DNA from: Palsa-504 sp963705835
GTDB taxonomy: Bacteria; Actinomycetota; Actinomycetes; Streptosporangiales; Streptosporangiaceae
DNA: 64,000 nt
Direction: 5' to 3'
Assembly (NCBI GenBank): GCA_963705835.1
Contig: CAVPLC010000094.1
Location: forward strand, 14,752 to 78,751
This document shows, in pieces, positions 17,975 to 27,162 of this stretch. The position numbers and the translations under genes are program-made. Below the pieces are notes generated by a model. The model was not told the DNA's origin. It saw nothing but the letters and a program-made list of their open reading frames with translations, and made no database searches. Within the stretch, counting starts at the first letter, position 1. The number at the start of each line of letters is the position of its first letter.

Positions 17975-18616
17975 GTGCGACTGGTTATCCGCGCCGCCGG
18001 GGAGATCTTCCTGACCCTCGGCGTGATCGGCTTGCTCTTCATCGGCTACCTGGTCTGGGGGACCGCGATGCGCGCCGACTCAGCCCAGCGTCAGTTCGCC
18101 AACGAGCTGAACGAGCAATGGGGGAAGGACCCGGCCGGCGGCGGCGGCCTGCACGCGGGCCCGGAACAGTTCGACGTCGCCGTCGGGCAGCCGTTCGCGT
18201 TCATCCGGATCCCGGCCTTCGGGCCGGACTGGCGGTTCACCGTGATCCAGGGCACCGCCCTGGCCCAGCTCGACGTGAGCCCCGGGCACGTGCCGGGCAC
18301 CCAGTGGCCGGGACAGCTCGGCAACTTCGCCGTGGCGGGACACCGGGTCACGGCGGGCAACCCGTTCTGGTCGCTGCCCTCGCTGAGCGACGGCGACCTG
18401 GTGTACGTCCAGACCCGGCTCAACAACTACACCTACCGGGTCATCGGCAAGCAGTACGTGCTGCCGACCGATCTCGGGGCGCTCGACCCAGTACCTGGCC
18501 ATCCGGGGCAGCGCCCGGCCAAGAGGCTGATCACCCTGATCACCTGCGATCCCGCCTGGACCGGCACGCACCGGGTCATCGTCACCGGCGTCCTCGTCGC
18601 CGCCATACGGCGCTGA
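17975..18616 (+). CDS. srtE: class E sortase
   Basis: Membrane-anchored transpeptidase that attaches sorting-signal proteins to the cell wall. The 213-aa protein has an N-terminal signal-anchor (about 11-30) and the sortase barrel: NFAVAGHRVT with H123, LITLITCDPAW with C191 and GTHRVIV with R200, giving the full catalytic triad. GTG 17975 has only a weak upstream site. The position, near crgA and the pkn/pbp locus, is where class E sortases are found in streptomycetes. No sortase substrate is encoded nearby. Confidence 0.9.
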   Translation: MRLVIRAAGEIFLTLGVIGLLFIGYLVWGTAMRADSAQRQFANELNEQWGKDPAGGGGLHAGPEQFDVAVGQPFAFIRIPAFGPDWRFTVIQGTALAQLDVSPGHVPGTQWPGQLGNFAVAGHRVTAGNPFWSLPSLSDGDLVYVQTRLNNYTYRVIGKQYVLPTDLGALDPVPGHPGQRPAKRLITLITCDPAWTGTHRVIVTGVLVAAIRR

Positions 18617-18670
18617 CGACCACACGGGTGTTTGACGACCACACGAGCATTTGACGACCGCACGAGCATG
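18614..18670. repeat. 19-bp tandem repeat, three copies
   Basis: The unit TGACGACCACACGAGCATT occurs three times (18614-18632, 18633-18651, 18652-18670) with a few substitutions. The first copy contains the sortase stop codon and the last ends just before the ribosome-binding site of the small membrane protein. Confidence 0.8.
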
Positions 18671-18685
18671 TAAGGAGCAGAGCCC

Positions 18686-18844
18686 ATGTACGGCTGGCTA
18701 TGGCACCGGCTACCGGGCGGCACCGCCGTCAGGGCCGGGACGATGACCGTGATTGTCCTGGCCCTGGCGGCGGCTCTGTGGTTCCTTATCTTCCCCTGGG
18801 CGTCGATCCACCTGCCGGTCGACACGTCCGGCATCGGCGGATAG
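18686..18844 (+). CDS. 52-aa single-pass membrane microprotein
   Basis: Short gene with an AAGGAG site 8 bases before ATG 18686. The protein is 52 aa: MYGWLWHRLPGG, a basic stretch, one strongly hydrophobic helix (TVIVLALAAALWFLIFPW, about 21-38) and a short extracytoplasmic tail ending in GG. It follows the sortase in the same direction. I believe similar small proteins occur at this place in streptomycetes, but I cannot check. Function unknown. Confidence 0.75.
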   Translation: MYGWLWHRLPGGTAVRAGTMTVIVLALAAALWFLIFPWASIHLPVDTSGIGG

Positions 18845-18954
18845 GCGCGGCTTTCCGGGAAAAGACCTGTTCAGGTCGCTGCGAGTACGGACGACGGGCG
18901 TGGCCATTGACCATCGGAACCACGCCGCACCCTTAGGCCTGCCCCGCGCAACGT

Positions 18955-19006
18955 GGTGGAACCGGGATTTCACCTGGCTAGGACGCGGTGGAACCGGGAT
19001 TTCACC
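18955..19006. repeat. 20-bp direct repeat, two copies
   Basis: GGTGGAACCGGGATTTCACC occurs at 18955-18974 and exactly again at 18987-19006 (period 32 bp). It lies between the convergent ends of the microprotein gene and pknB. Its role is unknown. Confidence 0.8.
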
Positions 19007-19028
19007 CCCTCGGGCCACGACCCCGGGG

Positions 19029-20784
19029 CTAGAACCCGATTCCGATCCCGCCGCTGCCGGTCGGGGTCGGGGTGGGTGAGACCGTCGGGGACGGCGACTG
19101 GGTAGCCGCGGGCTGGATGTAGATCGTGACCGTGGATCCGGCCGCCTGGACGGTGTTGGGCGCGGGATTCTGCTGCCACACGTTGCCGGGCGTCGTCCCG
19201 GCCGGCCCGGCCGTCGTGATCTGGTTCACCTTGAAGCCGTCGTTCTGCAACTCGGTGATGGCGCTGCCCGAAGGAATGCCGGTCACTCCTGGCACGGAGG
19301 TCCCGCCGGAGACGAAAATGGTCACCTTGGACCCGGGAGGCGACGCTGGTGCCGCCCACCGGGCTCTGGTTCACCACCGTGCCCGACGGCTGGGTGGACG
19401 TGGCGTCGGTCTGCACCGTGACCGTGAAGCCGTCGTTCTCCAGCGTCGTCTGCGCGACGTTCTCCATCTTGCCTTCCACGTTCGGCACCGTGACCGGCGC
19501 CGCTCCCTTGGAGACGAACAGCGTCACCAGCGTGTTGGCGGGCACGTTGTTGCCCTGGGGCGGGTTGGAGTCGATCACCAGGCCCTTGGCCACGGTCGAG
19601 CTGGGTTGCTCCACCAGGGTCGAGCGCAGGTGGGCCTGGGCGATCTCCTGCTGCGCCATCGCGACGGTCTGGTTGTCCACCAGCGGCACCGAGTACGTCT
19701 TGCCCCCGGCGAGCAGGTAGTAGGCCACGCCGATGACGACGCCGAGCACGAGCACCAGCCCGAGAACCCACGGCACCCACCGGCGCCCGCCGCCGCCGCG
19801 GCGCTCGCCGCGCCGGTAGCCGGCGTACTCGTAGTCCTCGACCGGCGGGATCGCCGACGTCCGGCCCGCCATCATCGTGTCGGCGCCCATCCGCTGGGTC
19901 TGCGGGTACATGTCGACCCTGGTCGGCGGCGCGGCCGCGACCGGCAGGCCCGAGGCGGCCCGCTGCAGGTCGGCGCGCATGTCGGCGGCCGTCTGGTACC
20001 GGTCGGCCGGAGACTTGGCCATCGCCTTCAGCACGATCGCGTCGGCCCACGCCGGGACGTCAGGGTCAACCCTGGACGGCGGGATCGGGTTCTCCCTGAC
20101 GTGCTGGTAGGCGATCGCGACCGGCGAGTCGCCGGTGAACGGCGGCCTGCCGGTGAGCAGTTCGTACAGCAGGCAGCCGGTCGAGTACAGGTCGCTGCGG
20201 GAATCGACCCGCTCGCCCCGGGCCTGCTCCGGCGACAGGTACTGCGCGGTGCCGATCACCTGGGCCGTCTGGGTCATGGTCGCCTGGGCGTCGCTCATCG
20301 CGCGGGCGATGCCGAAGTCCATGACCTTGATGTCGCCGTTGCGGGTCACCATCACGTTGCCCGGCTTGATGTCGCGGTGCACGATGCCCGCCTGGTGGCT
20401 GTAGTCCAGCGCGCGCAGCACCCCGTCGATGATCTCCAGCGAGCGTTCGGGCAGCAGCCGGTGGCCGTCCTGCAGCAGGTCGCGGACGGTCCGGCCGTCC
20501 ACGTACTCCATGACGATGTACGGCACGGGGACCCCGGTCGCCATGTCCTCGCCGGTATCGTAGACCGCCACGACGTTCGGGTGGTTCAGGGACGCCGCGG
20601 ACTGGGCCTCGCGCCGGAACCTCGCCTGGAATATCTGGTCCCTGGCCAGGTCGGCACGCAGCGTCTTGATCGCCACGATCCGGTCGAGCCGGATGTCGCG
20701 CGCGCGGTAGACCTCTGCCATGCCGCCGCGGCCCACCACGCCGTCAAGCTCGTAGCGGCCGCCGAGTAGACGGGGCTGTGTCAT
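19029..20784 (-). CDS. pknB: Ser/Thr protein kinase PknB with PASTA domains (frameshifted near 19335)
   Basis: Transmembrane kinase sensing muropeptide or lipid II and regulating wall synthesis and division. The kinase domain has Gly-loop GRGGMAEVY, Lys40, HRDIKPGN with D138, DFG at 156, and activation-loop TMTQT. A cytoplasmic linker and a TM segment (WVPWVLGLVLVLGVVIGVAY) follow, then three PASTA repeats. The frame breaks in PASTA 2: after GGTSV the true continuation (PGSKVTIFVSGG) is one base out of phase. It runs through PASTA 3 to the TAG at 19029-19031; the unshifted frame gives a nonsense tail to 18970. The start is ATG 20784. A consensus error is likely because the kinase is conserved and essential in relatives. 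Confidence 0.88.
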
Positions 20785-20825
20785 GTCTCGCACTCTGCCA
20801 AACCACCCTGCGTTATCGCCATTAT

Positions 20826-22184
20826 CTAAGGGGACGGGGACTTTGTAGGAGACGTCGTCGAGGTTGGGCTCGTCGTCGTCGTGCTGGTCGGTGAACCGGA
20901 CCCGGTCGTCGTCGAGGTTGGACTCGACGACTTTGTCGGCTTCGGTGACGTTGTCGGTCTCGTGGACTTGGTCGGTCTGACGTCAACCGTGGGACTCGGC
21001 GAAGTTGACGGCTGTTCCACCGTACTAGTGGTCGGCGCCGAGGGGGTGCGCTGCTGGGTACTGCGCGAAGGCGCCGGGGCCGACGAGTTCAGATGCTGCA
21101 CGGTGTTGTTGCCGCCCTCCCTGGCGGTATGGCCCTGGAGATGACCGCTGATGTACAGGCCGGCCGCGGCGGCCAGGCCGCACAGCCCGGCGGTCAGGCC
21201 GGCCGTCACCACCCGGCGACGGTTGGGCCCGCGCGGACCGCCGCGGACGGCCCTGGCGGGTTCAACGTCGTCCGCGTACAGCGCGCCGGTTGAGGCCGCG
21301 GGCAGATCCGACCTTGTCGGGCCGGCGAAGTCGCTGACCTGCACCGAGTCGCCCAGGGCCAGGGCCTCGCGCAGCATGTCGGCGCGGTCAGCGACGACCC
21401 GGGCGCTGGCGGGCCGCCGGTCCGGGGTCTTGGCCAGCATGTCGTAGACCAGGTCACCGACCGGCTGCGGGACGTCGGGCGGCAGCGCGGGCACCGGCGC
21501 GTGCTTGTGCGCGTACGCGATCGCCAGCGGCTCGCTGGCCCGGAACGGCACCTGGCCGGCCAGGCACTCGTAGGCGACCACGCCGAGTGAGTAGATGTCG
21601 GAGGAGGCGTCCACCGGCGCCCCGGTGGCCTGCTCGGGCGAGACGTACATCGCCGTGCCCATCACCATGCCGGTCTCGGTCAGGTGGGAGGCCTGTGCCG
21701 CGCGCACCGCGGTGGCGATTCCGAAGTCGGTGATCTTGGTGATGCCGCCCGCCGCGATGAGCAGGTTGCCCGGCTTGATGTCTCGGTGCACGATGCCGGT
21801 CTGATGCGCGGCGTCAAGCGCGCGGGCGGCCTGGCCGACGATGTCCAGGGTAGCGTCGGGGGAAAGCCGTCCGGCACGGGCCAGGATGGCCGACAGCGGC
21901 TCGCCCCTGACCAGTTCCATGATCAGGTACGCGCCGCCGAACTCGGCGGACTCGCCGTAGTCGTAGACCCTGGCGATGCCGGGGTGGGACAGGCTGGCCG
22001 CGTAACGCGCCTCGGCCCGGAACCGGGCCAGGAACGCCTCGTCACCCGCGCGCCCCGTGGGCAGCAGCTTGACCGCGACGGCGCGGTTGAGCAGCACGTC
22101 CTCGCCGCGCCATACCTCCCCCATGCCGCCGGCCGCGATGCGGTCGGTCAGCCGGTAGCGGGCCGCCAGCAGGTATTCGGTCAC
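20826..22184 (-). CDS. pknA: Ser/Thr protein kinase PknA
   Basis: Second transmembrane kinase of the division locus, 452 aa. GTG 22184 overlaps the pbpA TAG. The kinase domain shows GGMGEVW, K39, HRDIKPGN with D135 and DFGIATA. The TM helix lies near 335-355 (TAGLTAGLCGLAAAAGLYI), followed by an extracellular tail of about 100 residues made of Ser/Thr/Pro/Lys repeats (PTSTTTTSPTSTT), without PASTA domains. In relatives it phosphorylates division and wall-synthesis proteins. It overlaps pbpA and lies 41 bp upstream of pknB, all one operon. Confidence 0.93.
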   Translation of the reverse strand: MTEYLLAARYRLTDRIAAGGMGEVWRGEDVLLNRAVAVKLLPTGRAGDEAFLARFRAEARYAASLSHPGIARVYDYGESAEFGGAYLIMELVRGEPLSAILARAGRLSPDATLDIVGQAARALDAAHQTGIVHRDIKPGNLLIAAGGITKITDFGIATAVRAAQASHLTETGMVMGTAMYVSPEQATGAPVDASSDIYSLGVVAYECLAGQVPFRASEPLAIAYAHKHAPVPALPPDVPQPVGDLVYDMLAKTPDRRPASARVVADRADMLREALALGDSVQVSDFAGPTRSDLPAASTGALYADDVEPARAVRGGPRGPNRRRVVTAGLTAGLCGLAAAAGLYISGHLQGHTAREGGNNTVQHLNSSAPAPSRSTQQRTPSAPTTSTVEQPSTSPSPTVDVRPTKSTRPTTSPKPTKSSSPTSTTTGSGSPTSTTTTSPTSTTSPTKSPSP

Positions 22185-23665
22185 TATTTCCCCAGGGTGG
22201 CCAGGTACGCCTTGATGACCTGCACAGCGATGGGTGCGGCCACGGTCGCCCCGTAGCCGCCGCCCTGAACTATGACGCCGACGGCGATCTGCGGGTTGTC
22301 GTAGGGCGCGTAGCACGTGAACACGGAATCGCTGACCCCGCTGTTGTTCACGCCGTTCTGCGCGGTACCCGTCTTGCCCGCGATCGTGATCCCGTTCTCG
22401 GCGCCGGTGTTGAAGGCGTACGCCGTCCCGCCCGGGTTCTGCACCACAGCCAGCATCATCTGTCGCACCTCAGAGGCGACAGACGGAGATACCGCTTGGC
22501 TCAGCTGCGTCAACGTCGTCCTCTGTACCGTGCTCAGGTCGCTGGCCGTGATCTGCTGGACCAGGTACGGCCTCATCAGGCTGCCGCCGTTGGCGATGGC
22601 TGCCGCGAACATGGCCTCCTGCAGCGGGGTCACCGTGTCGCTGAACTGGCCGATCGCGGAGAGTGCCGTGTACGACCGGTCGCTCAGCGGCGGGTAGTTG
22701 CTCTGGGACACCGGCATCGGGATCGTCAGGTTCGGGTCGTTCATGCCGAGCAGGCCCGCGGAATTCTTGAGGACGGTGTTGCCCAACTGGACGCCGAGGT
22801 TGGCGAAGGTGGTGTCGCAGGACTGCGTGAAGGCAGTGATCAGCGTGGTCTGGCCAGTCCCGGCCGCGCATTTCTCGCCGTCGTTGTTGCTCAGCAGGTT
22901 CCCGTTCGGGAGCTTCAGCTGCGTCGGCGAGTAGACGTTGGATTGCGTGCTGCTGCCCGCGGTCTGGGTCAGATACGCCGAACTGGTGACGATCTTGAAC
23001 GTCGAGCCGGGCGGCCAGGTGAAGTTGATGGCGCGGTTCAGCCGCGGGTTGCCCGGCGCCCCGAGCGTGGCCTTGTCGGCCGCGATGAGCTTGTTGTTGT
23101 CATGGGTGGCGAGCAGGTTGGGGTCGTAGCTCGGGTACGAGACCATGGCCAGGATCGCGCCCGTCTTTGGGTCAAGCGCCACCACGGCGCCCGGCTTGCC
23201 TCCCGTCGTGGACTGCAGCGCGTTCCAGGCCGCATCCTGGGCCTTGGAGTTGATGGTGAGCATGACGCTGGCGCCCTTGCGCTGCTTGCCGGTGAGCAGG
23301 TCGATGAGGTTCCTGACCGTCAGCGACGAGTCGCTGCCGTTCAGCACCGAGTTCTCGTAGTACTCGATGCCGCTCTCGCTGTACAGCGTGTCGTAGCCGG
23401 TCACCGGGGCGTACTCGGGTCCGGCGGGGTAGAAGCGCTGGTACTTGTAGATGTCGTTACTCGGCTTGGACTCGGCGATCGTCACGTTGTCGGAGGTGAC
23501 GATGTTGCCGCGCTGGTACTGGAACTGCGCCTCGAACGCGCGGGCGTTGTTCGGCTTGGTCGCCAGGCTCGCGGGCTCGAAACCCTGCAGGTAGTTGATG
23601 TTGACGAGCAGCAGCACGAACATCACGAGGATGGCGATCGATATCCGTCGCAGCGCGCGGTTCAC
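22184..23665 (-). CDS. pbpA: class B penicillin-binding protein PbpA
   Basis: Peptidoglycan DD-transpeptidase, partner of the adjacent SEDS protein, 493 aa. It has a short cytoplasmic start, one TM anchor (ISIAILVMFVLLLVNINYL), a dimerisation domain and the transpeptidase domain. PPGSTFK gives catalytic S221 and K224, and IAGKTGTAQ is the KTG motif near 426. The second motif reads S-C-D (282-284), where most class B enzymes have SxN. GTG 23665 overlaps the SEDS stop by 4 bp. It forms an operon with rodA, pknA and pknB. Confidence 0.93.
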   Translation of the reverse strand: MNRALRRISIAILVMFVLLLVNINYLQGFEPASLATKPNNARAFEAQFQYQRGNIVTSDNVTIAESKPSNDIYKYQRFYPAGPEYAPVTGYDTLYSESGIEYYENSVLNGSDSSLTVRNLIDLLTGKQRKGASVMLTINSKAQDAAWNALQSTTGGKPGAVVALDPKTGAILAMVSYPSYDPNLLATHDNNKLIAADKATLGAPGNPRLNRAINFTWPPGSTFKIVTSSAYLTQTAGSSTQSNVYSPTQLKLPNGNLLSNNDGEKCAAGTGQTTLITAFTQSCDTTFANLGVQLGNTVLKNSAGLLGMNDPNLTIPMPVSQSNYPPLSDRSYTALSAIGQFSDTVTPLQEAMFAAAIANGGSLMRPYLVQQITASDLSTVQRTTLTQLSQAVSPSVASEVRQMMLAVVQNPGGTAYAFNTGAENGITIAGKTGTAQNGVNNSGVSDSVFTCYAPYDNPQIAVGVIVQGGGYGATVAAPIAVQVIKAYLATLGK

Positions 23666-25083
23666 CTGAGCGTCACCACCTGCGTCAGCCCCTCCTCCTG
23701 GATCGGCCGTGGCGGCGGGCGGCGGGCGGTGTCGCTCATGCGGATCAGCAAGGCGATGAGCATCCAGCTCGCGACCAGCGAGGACCCGCCCTGGGACAGG
23801 AACGGCGTGGTGATCCCGGTCAGCGGGATGAGCCGGGTGACACCGCCGACGATGACGAACACCTGCAGCGCCAGCATGAACGACAGGCCGCCCGCGAGCA
23901 GCTTGGAGAACGGGTCCTTGACCGTCATCGCGGTGCGCAGCCCGCGCTCCACGATCAGCCCGTAGATCAGCAGGATGGCCATCAGCCCCGCCAGCCCTAG
24001 TTCCTCGCCGAACGCGGTGAAGACCAGGTCGCTTTGGACCAGGGGGGTGATGTACGGCTGCCCGCCGCCCAGGCCCTTGCCCAGCAGGCCGCCGCTCGCC
24101 ATCCCGTACAGGCCCTGGACGAGCTGATAGGCGTTGTGGCTCGGGTTCAGCCCGCTGAACGGGTGCAGCCAGATGTTGAACCGCTCGCCGACGTGCGCGA
24201 ACAGCTTGGCCGCCGCGAACGCGCCCGCCACGAACATGACGAAGCCGAGGAGCAGCCAGGATGTCCGGGAGGTCGCGATGTAGAGCGTCGCGACGAACAG
24301 GCCCATGAACACCGCGCTGGTACCGATGTCGCTCTCGAAGACCAGCAGCAGCAGGCTGGCCGCCCACGCGAACAGGATGGGCCCCAGGTCGCGTGCCCGC
24401 GGCAGGTCGATGCCGAGCACCCGGCGCCCGGCCAGAGCCAGCACGTCCCGCTTGGCGACCAGGTAACCGGCGAACGAAACGGCCAGCGCCAGCTTGGCGA
24501 ACTCCTCCGGCTGGATCGTGAAGGTGCCCAGCCTGATCTGGATCTTGGCCCCGTACACCTGGCTGATCGACGACGGCAGCAGCGCGGGCAGCGCGAGCAG
24601 CAGCAGCCCGACGGCGCCGAGCGTGTAGGTGTAGCGCTGCAGCACGCGCGGCTCGCGGATCAACGCGAGGACCGCGACGAAGCACCCGACGCCGATGGCG
24701 GTGTACAGGACCTGGATGCCGGTGGCAGACGGGCTCATCGTGGTGCTGAGCAGGTTTCCCTGCGCCGCGAGCCGGTAGGTCATCACGACGCCGAGACCGT
24801 TCAGCAGGGCCGCCAGCGGCAGCAGCAGCGGGTCGGCCCACGGGGCCAGCCGGCGCACGGCCAGGTGGGCGAGCACGATGATGACGACGAAGGCGCCCAG
24901 GTATTCGGCCATCGACGACGGCAGCTTGCCCTTCAGGCTGTAGCCCACGTTCGCGAAGGCGAATGCCACCAGGCCGAAGGCGAACACCAGCATGATCAGC
25001 TCGGTGCGCCGCCTGCCCTGGCGCACCGGGATAAGCGGGTGGTCGGGATCGGCCGCCGGCACCGGCGCGGTGATGGTGCTCAC
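23662..25083 (-). CDS. rodA: SEDS-family peptidoglycan glycosyltransferase RodA/FtsW
   Basis: Polytopic membrane glycosyltransferase polymerising lipid II with PbpA, 473 aa and about ten TM helices. Typical SEDS blocks are FTIQPEEFAKLALAVSFAGY (with conserved Gln/Pro/Glu), VFESDIGTSAVFMG (with the catalytic Asp), LVQGLYGMASGGLLGKGLG and FGEELGLAGLMAI, and TPFLSQGGSSLV at the end. The start GTG 25083 is chosen for family length and has a weak GAGG upstream. The stop overlaps the pbpA start. Confidence 0.92.
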   Translation of the reverse strand: MSTITAPVPAADPDHPLIPVRQGRRRTELIMLVFAFGLVAFAFANVGYSLKGKLPSSMAEYLGAFVVIIVLAHLAVRRLAPWADPLLLPLAALLNGLGVVMTYRLAAQGNLLSTTMSPSATGIQVLYTAIGVGCFVAVLALIREPRVLQRYTYTLGAVGLLLLALPALLPSSISQVYGAKIQIRLGTFTIQPEEFAKLALAVSFAGYLVAKRDVLALAGRRVLGIDLPRARDLGPILFAWAASLLLLVFESDIGTSAVFMGLFVATLYIATSRTSWLLLGFVMFVAGAFAAAKLFAHVGERFNIWLHPFSGLNPSHNAYQLVQGLYGMASGGLLGKGLGGGQPYITPLVQSDLVFTAFGEELGLAGLMAILLIYGLIVERGLRTAMTVKDPFSKLLAGGLSFMLALQVFVIVGGVTRLIPLTGITTPFLSQGGSSLVASWMLIALLIRMSDTARRPPPRPIQEEGLTQVVTLR

Positions 25084-25120
25084 CGCGGCCTCACGGGATC
25101 TGGTGAGCCCGTTCCCCTCA

Positions 25121-26668
25121 TCAAGAGTGCCCCGAGCCGGCCGGCACCAGAGCACCGGGCGGGATGCCGAACGCCTGCGACGACGGGCACGTCGCTGCCG
25201 CGCCGGGCGGTCGCGGGCTAGGCTTGGGGATGCCGTTCGTCGGCCTCTTCAGCCGCTTGGTCGTGGCCACCAGGGCGTTGTAGGTGTTCTCCGCGCTCAC
25301 CCAGTTCTGCAGCGCCGTGTACTGCTGCTGGCACAGCGTGACGGCGGCCCTGATGTTCCCCACGGTCTGCTCGACCTGGGACAGACTGCCGGCGGCGTAC
25401 GCGGTCGTCACCGTCTGCTGGTAGTTCGACGGCACCTGGGCCAGCGGGATCGCGGTCATCTTGTACGGACTCGACAGGCTGATCCCGGCGATCCGCTGGT
25501 TGATGCCGCGGTAGATGACGACCTGGCCCTTGTCGGTCGCGACGTAGTACTGGTTCTGAGTCCACCGCCAGGCTATGTAGCCGCCGCCGATGATGACGGC
25601 CACGAGCACCAGCAGCGACGTGGTCACGATCGGCCAGCGGCGGCGGCCCGCCGGCGCGGCGCCCCGGCCCCGCCGCGGCTGGGCACGGTGGCTGCGCCTG
25701 CCGCGCACCATTCCCGGACCCGAGCCGTTCTCGCTCGCCGTCAGCCCGACGGAGTCCAGGTCCAGGTCATCGGGCGCGGCCGACTGCGGCATGGTCCGCG
25801 GGGGCAGGCCGTGCTCGTCGTGGTAGTCCTCCAGGCCGTCGAACGCCGCCAGGGTCTCGCTGCCCGTCGCGGCCATCCTGAGGTCGCCGAGGTTCGCTGC
25901 GGCTCCGGCCAGCACCGGAGTATTCGTCGGCGGCAGCCGCGTGGTGGCGGTGTCCACCACGTCGGCCACGATGCAGGTGATGTTGTCGGGTCCGCCACCG
26001 TGGATCGCGAGGTCGATCAGCTGGCGGGTGGCGGCATCGGGATCCTCGATGGCCGACAGCGTGTCGCGCAGCGTCTCGTCGCTGACCACCCCGGACAGGC
26101 CGTCCGAGCACAGCAGATAACGGTCGCCCGGCAAGCCCTCGTGGACCGAGAGGTCGGGGTCCGCGACCGACCTGCCGTCCAGGGCGCGCAGCAGCAGCGA
26201 GCGCTGTGGATGCGTGGAGACGTCATCGGCGCTGATCCGGCCCTCGTCGACCAGCGACTGGACCAGCGTGTGGTCATGGGTGATCTGGTAGAGCTCGCCC
26301 TCGCGCAGCAGGTAACCGCGCGAGTCGCCGATGTGGCACACGGCCGCGTGCCCGTCGGACCACAGCAGCGCGGTCAGCGTGGTGCCCATGCCCTCGACGG
26401 CGGGGTTGGCCAGGATCTTCTCCTGCAGCCGCGTGTTGGCGGCGGCGACCGCCGAGGACAGCGCCTTCAGCATGTCGGCGCCGGGCTGCTCGGCGTCAAG
26501 CTCCGCCATCGAGGCGATGGTCAGGGCGCTGGCCACCTCGCCGGCGGCGTGGCCGCCCATCCCGTCCGCCACCGCGAGCAGGCGCGGTCCCGCGTACGCC
26601 GAGTCCTCGTTCCCCTCACGGAGGAGGCCGACGTCAGAACGGACCGCGTAGCGGAGTGCAAGTGTCAT
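25121..26668 (-). CDS. pstP: PP2C-family Ser/Thr phosphatase PstP
   Basis: Metal-dependent phosphatase that reverses PknA/PknB phosphorylation, 515 aa. The PP2C domain (1-240) shows GNEDSAY, AVADGMGGHAAGE with metal ligand D35-G36, GDSRGYLL, SDGLSGVV and GGGPDNITCIVADV. An unstructured linker and TM helix (VTTSLLVLVAVIIGGGYIAW) precede an extracellular region of about 160 aa. ATG 26668 overlaps the fhaB TGA (ATGA). The stop is 37 bp before the SEDS start. Confidence 0.94.
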   Translation of the reverse strand: MTLALRYAVRSDVGLLREGNEDSAYAGPRLLAVADGMGGHAAGEVASALTIASMAELDAEQPGADMLKALSSAVAAANTRLQEKILANPAVEGMGTTLTALLWSDGHAAVCHIGDSRGYLLREGELYQITHDHTLVQSLVDEGRISADDVSTHPQRSLLLRALDGRSVADPDLSVHEGLPGDRYLLCSDGLSGVVSDETLRDTLSAIEDPDAATRQLIDLAIHGGGPDNITCIVADVVDTATTRLPPTNTPVLAGAAANLGDLRMAATGSETLAAFDGLEDYHDEHGLPPRTMPQSAAPDDLDLDSVGLTASENGSGPGMVRGRRSHRAQPRRGRGAAPAGRRRWPIVTTSLLVLVAVIIGGGYIAWRWTQNQYYVATDKGQVVIYRGINQRIAGISLSSPYKMTAIPLAQVPSNYQQTVTTAYAAGSLSQVEQTVGNIRAAVTLCQQQYTALQNWVSAENTYNALVATTKRLKRPTNGIPKPSPRPPGAAATCPSSQAFGIPPGALVPAGSGHS

Positions 26669-27141
26669 CTGCGCAGTTCCAGAACGGTCTTGCCGATGCG
26701 GATCGGCACGCCGAGCGGGACAGGCATCGGCCGGGTCACCTTCTGCCGGTCCAGGTAGGTGCCGTTGGTCGAGCCGAGGTCTTCGACGATCCACTGACCG
26801 TCTTGCGGGAATATCCGGGCATGTCGGCTTGAAGCGTAGTCGTCGTTAAGCACTAGCGTGGCATCATTGGCCCGCCCCAGCGTGATCTGCTGCTGGGCGA
26901 GGTCCATGCTGGTCCCCTTCAGCGCGCCGGCCGTCACGACCAGGACGCGCGGGCTGCCCCGCTGCGGCCTGACCGGGCGCGGCTGACGAAGGGGTTGGGC
27001 CTGGCGGCCCCGGGCGCGCCGGGCCGTGGTGGACGGACCGCCGAGCAGGTCAGTGCGCACCACGCCGATGGCCGCGATGACGAACAGCCACAGCACGGCC
27101 AGGAAGGCCACCCTGATGATGGTGAGGGAGAGCGCGCTCAT
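26665..27141 (-). CDS. fhaB: FHA-domain protein FhaB (FipA-like)
   Basis: Phosphothreonine-binding adaptor of the kinase locus, 158 aa. The N-terminal TM helix (IIRVAFLAVLWLFVIAAIGVV) is followed by an Arg/Pro-rich linker and a C-terminal FHA domain: TLGRANDATLVLNDDYASSR (core Arg and Ser), HARI and EDLGSTNGTYLD. In relatives FhaB links PknA/B signalling to septal growth. It lies 22 bp downstream of fhaA and overlaps pstP by 4 bp. Confidence 0.94.
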   Translation of the reverse strand: MSALSLTIIRVAFLAVLWLFVIAAIGVVRTDLLGGPSTTARRARGRQAQPLRQPRPVRPQRGSPRVLVVTAGALKGTSMDLAQQQITLGRANDATLVLNDDYASSRHARIFPQDGQWIVEDLGSTNGTYLDRQKVTRPMPVPLGVPIRIGKTVLELRR

Positions 27142-27162
27142 CTGCGGCCACGTCCTTGGACC

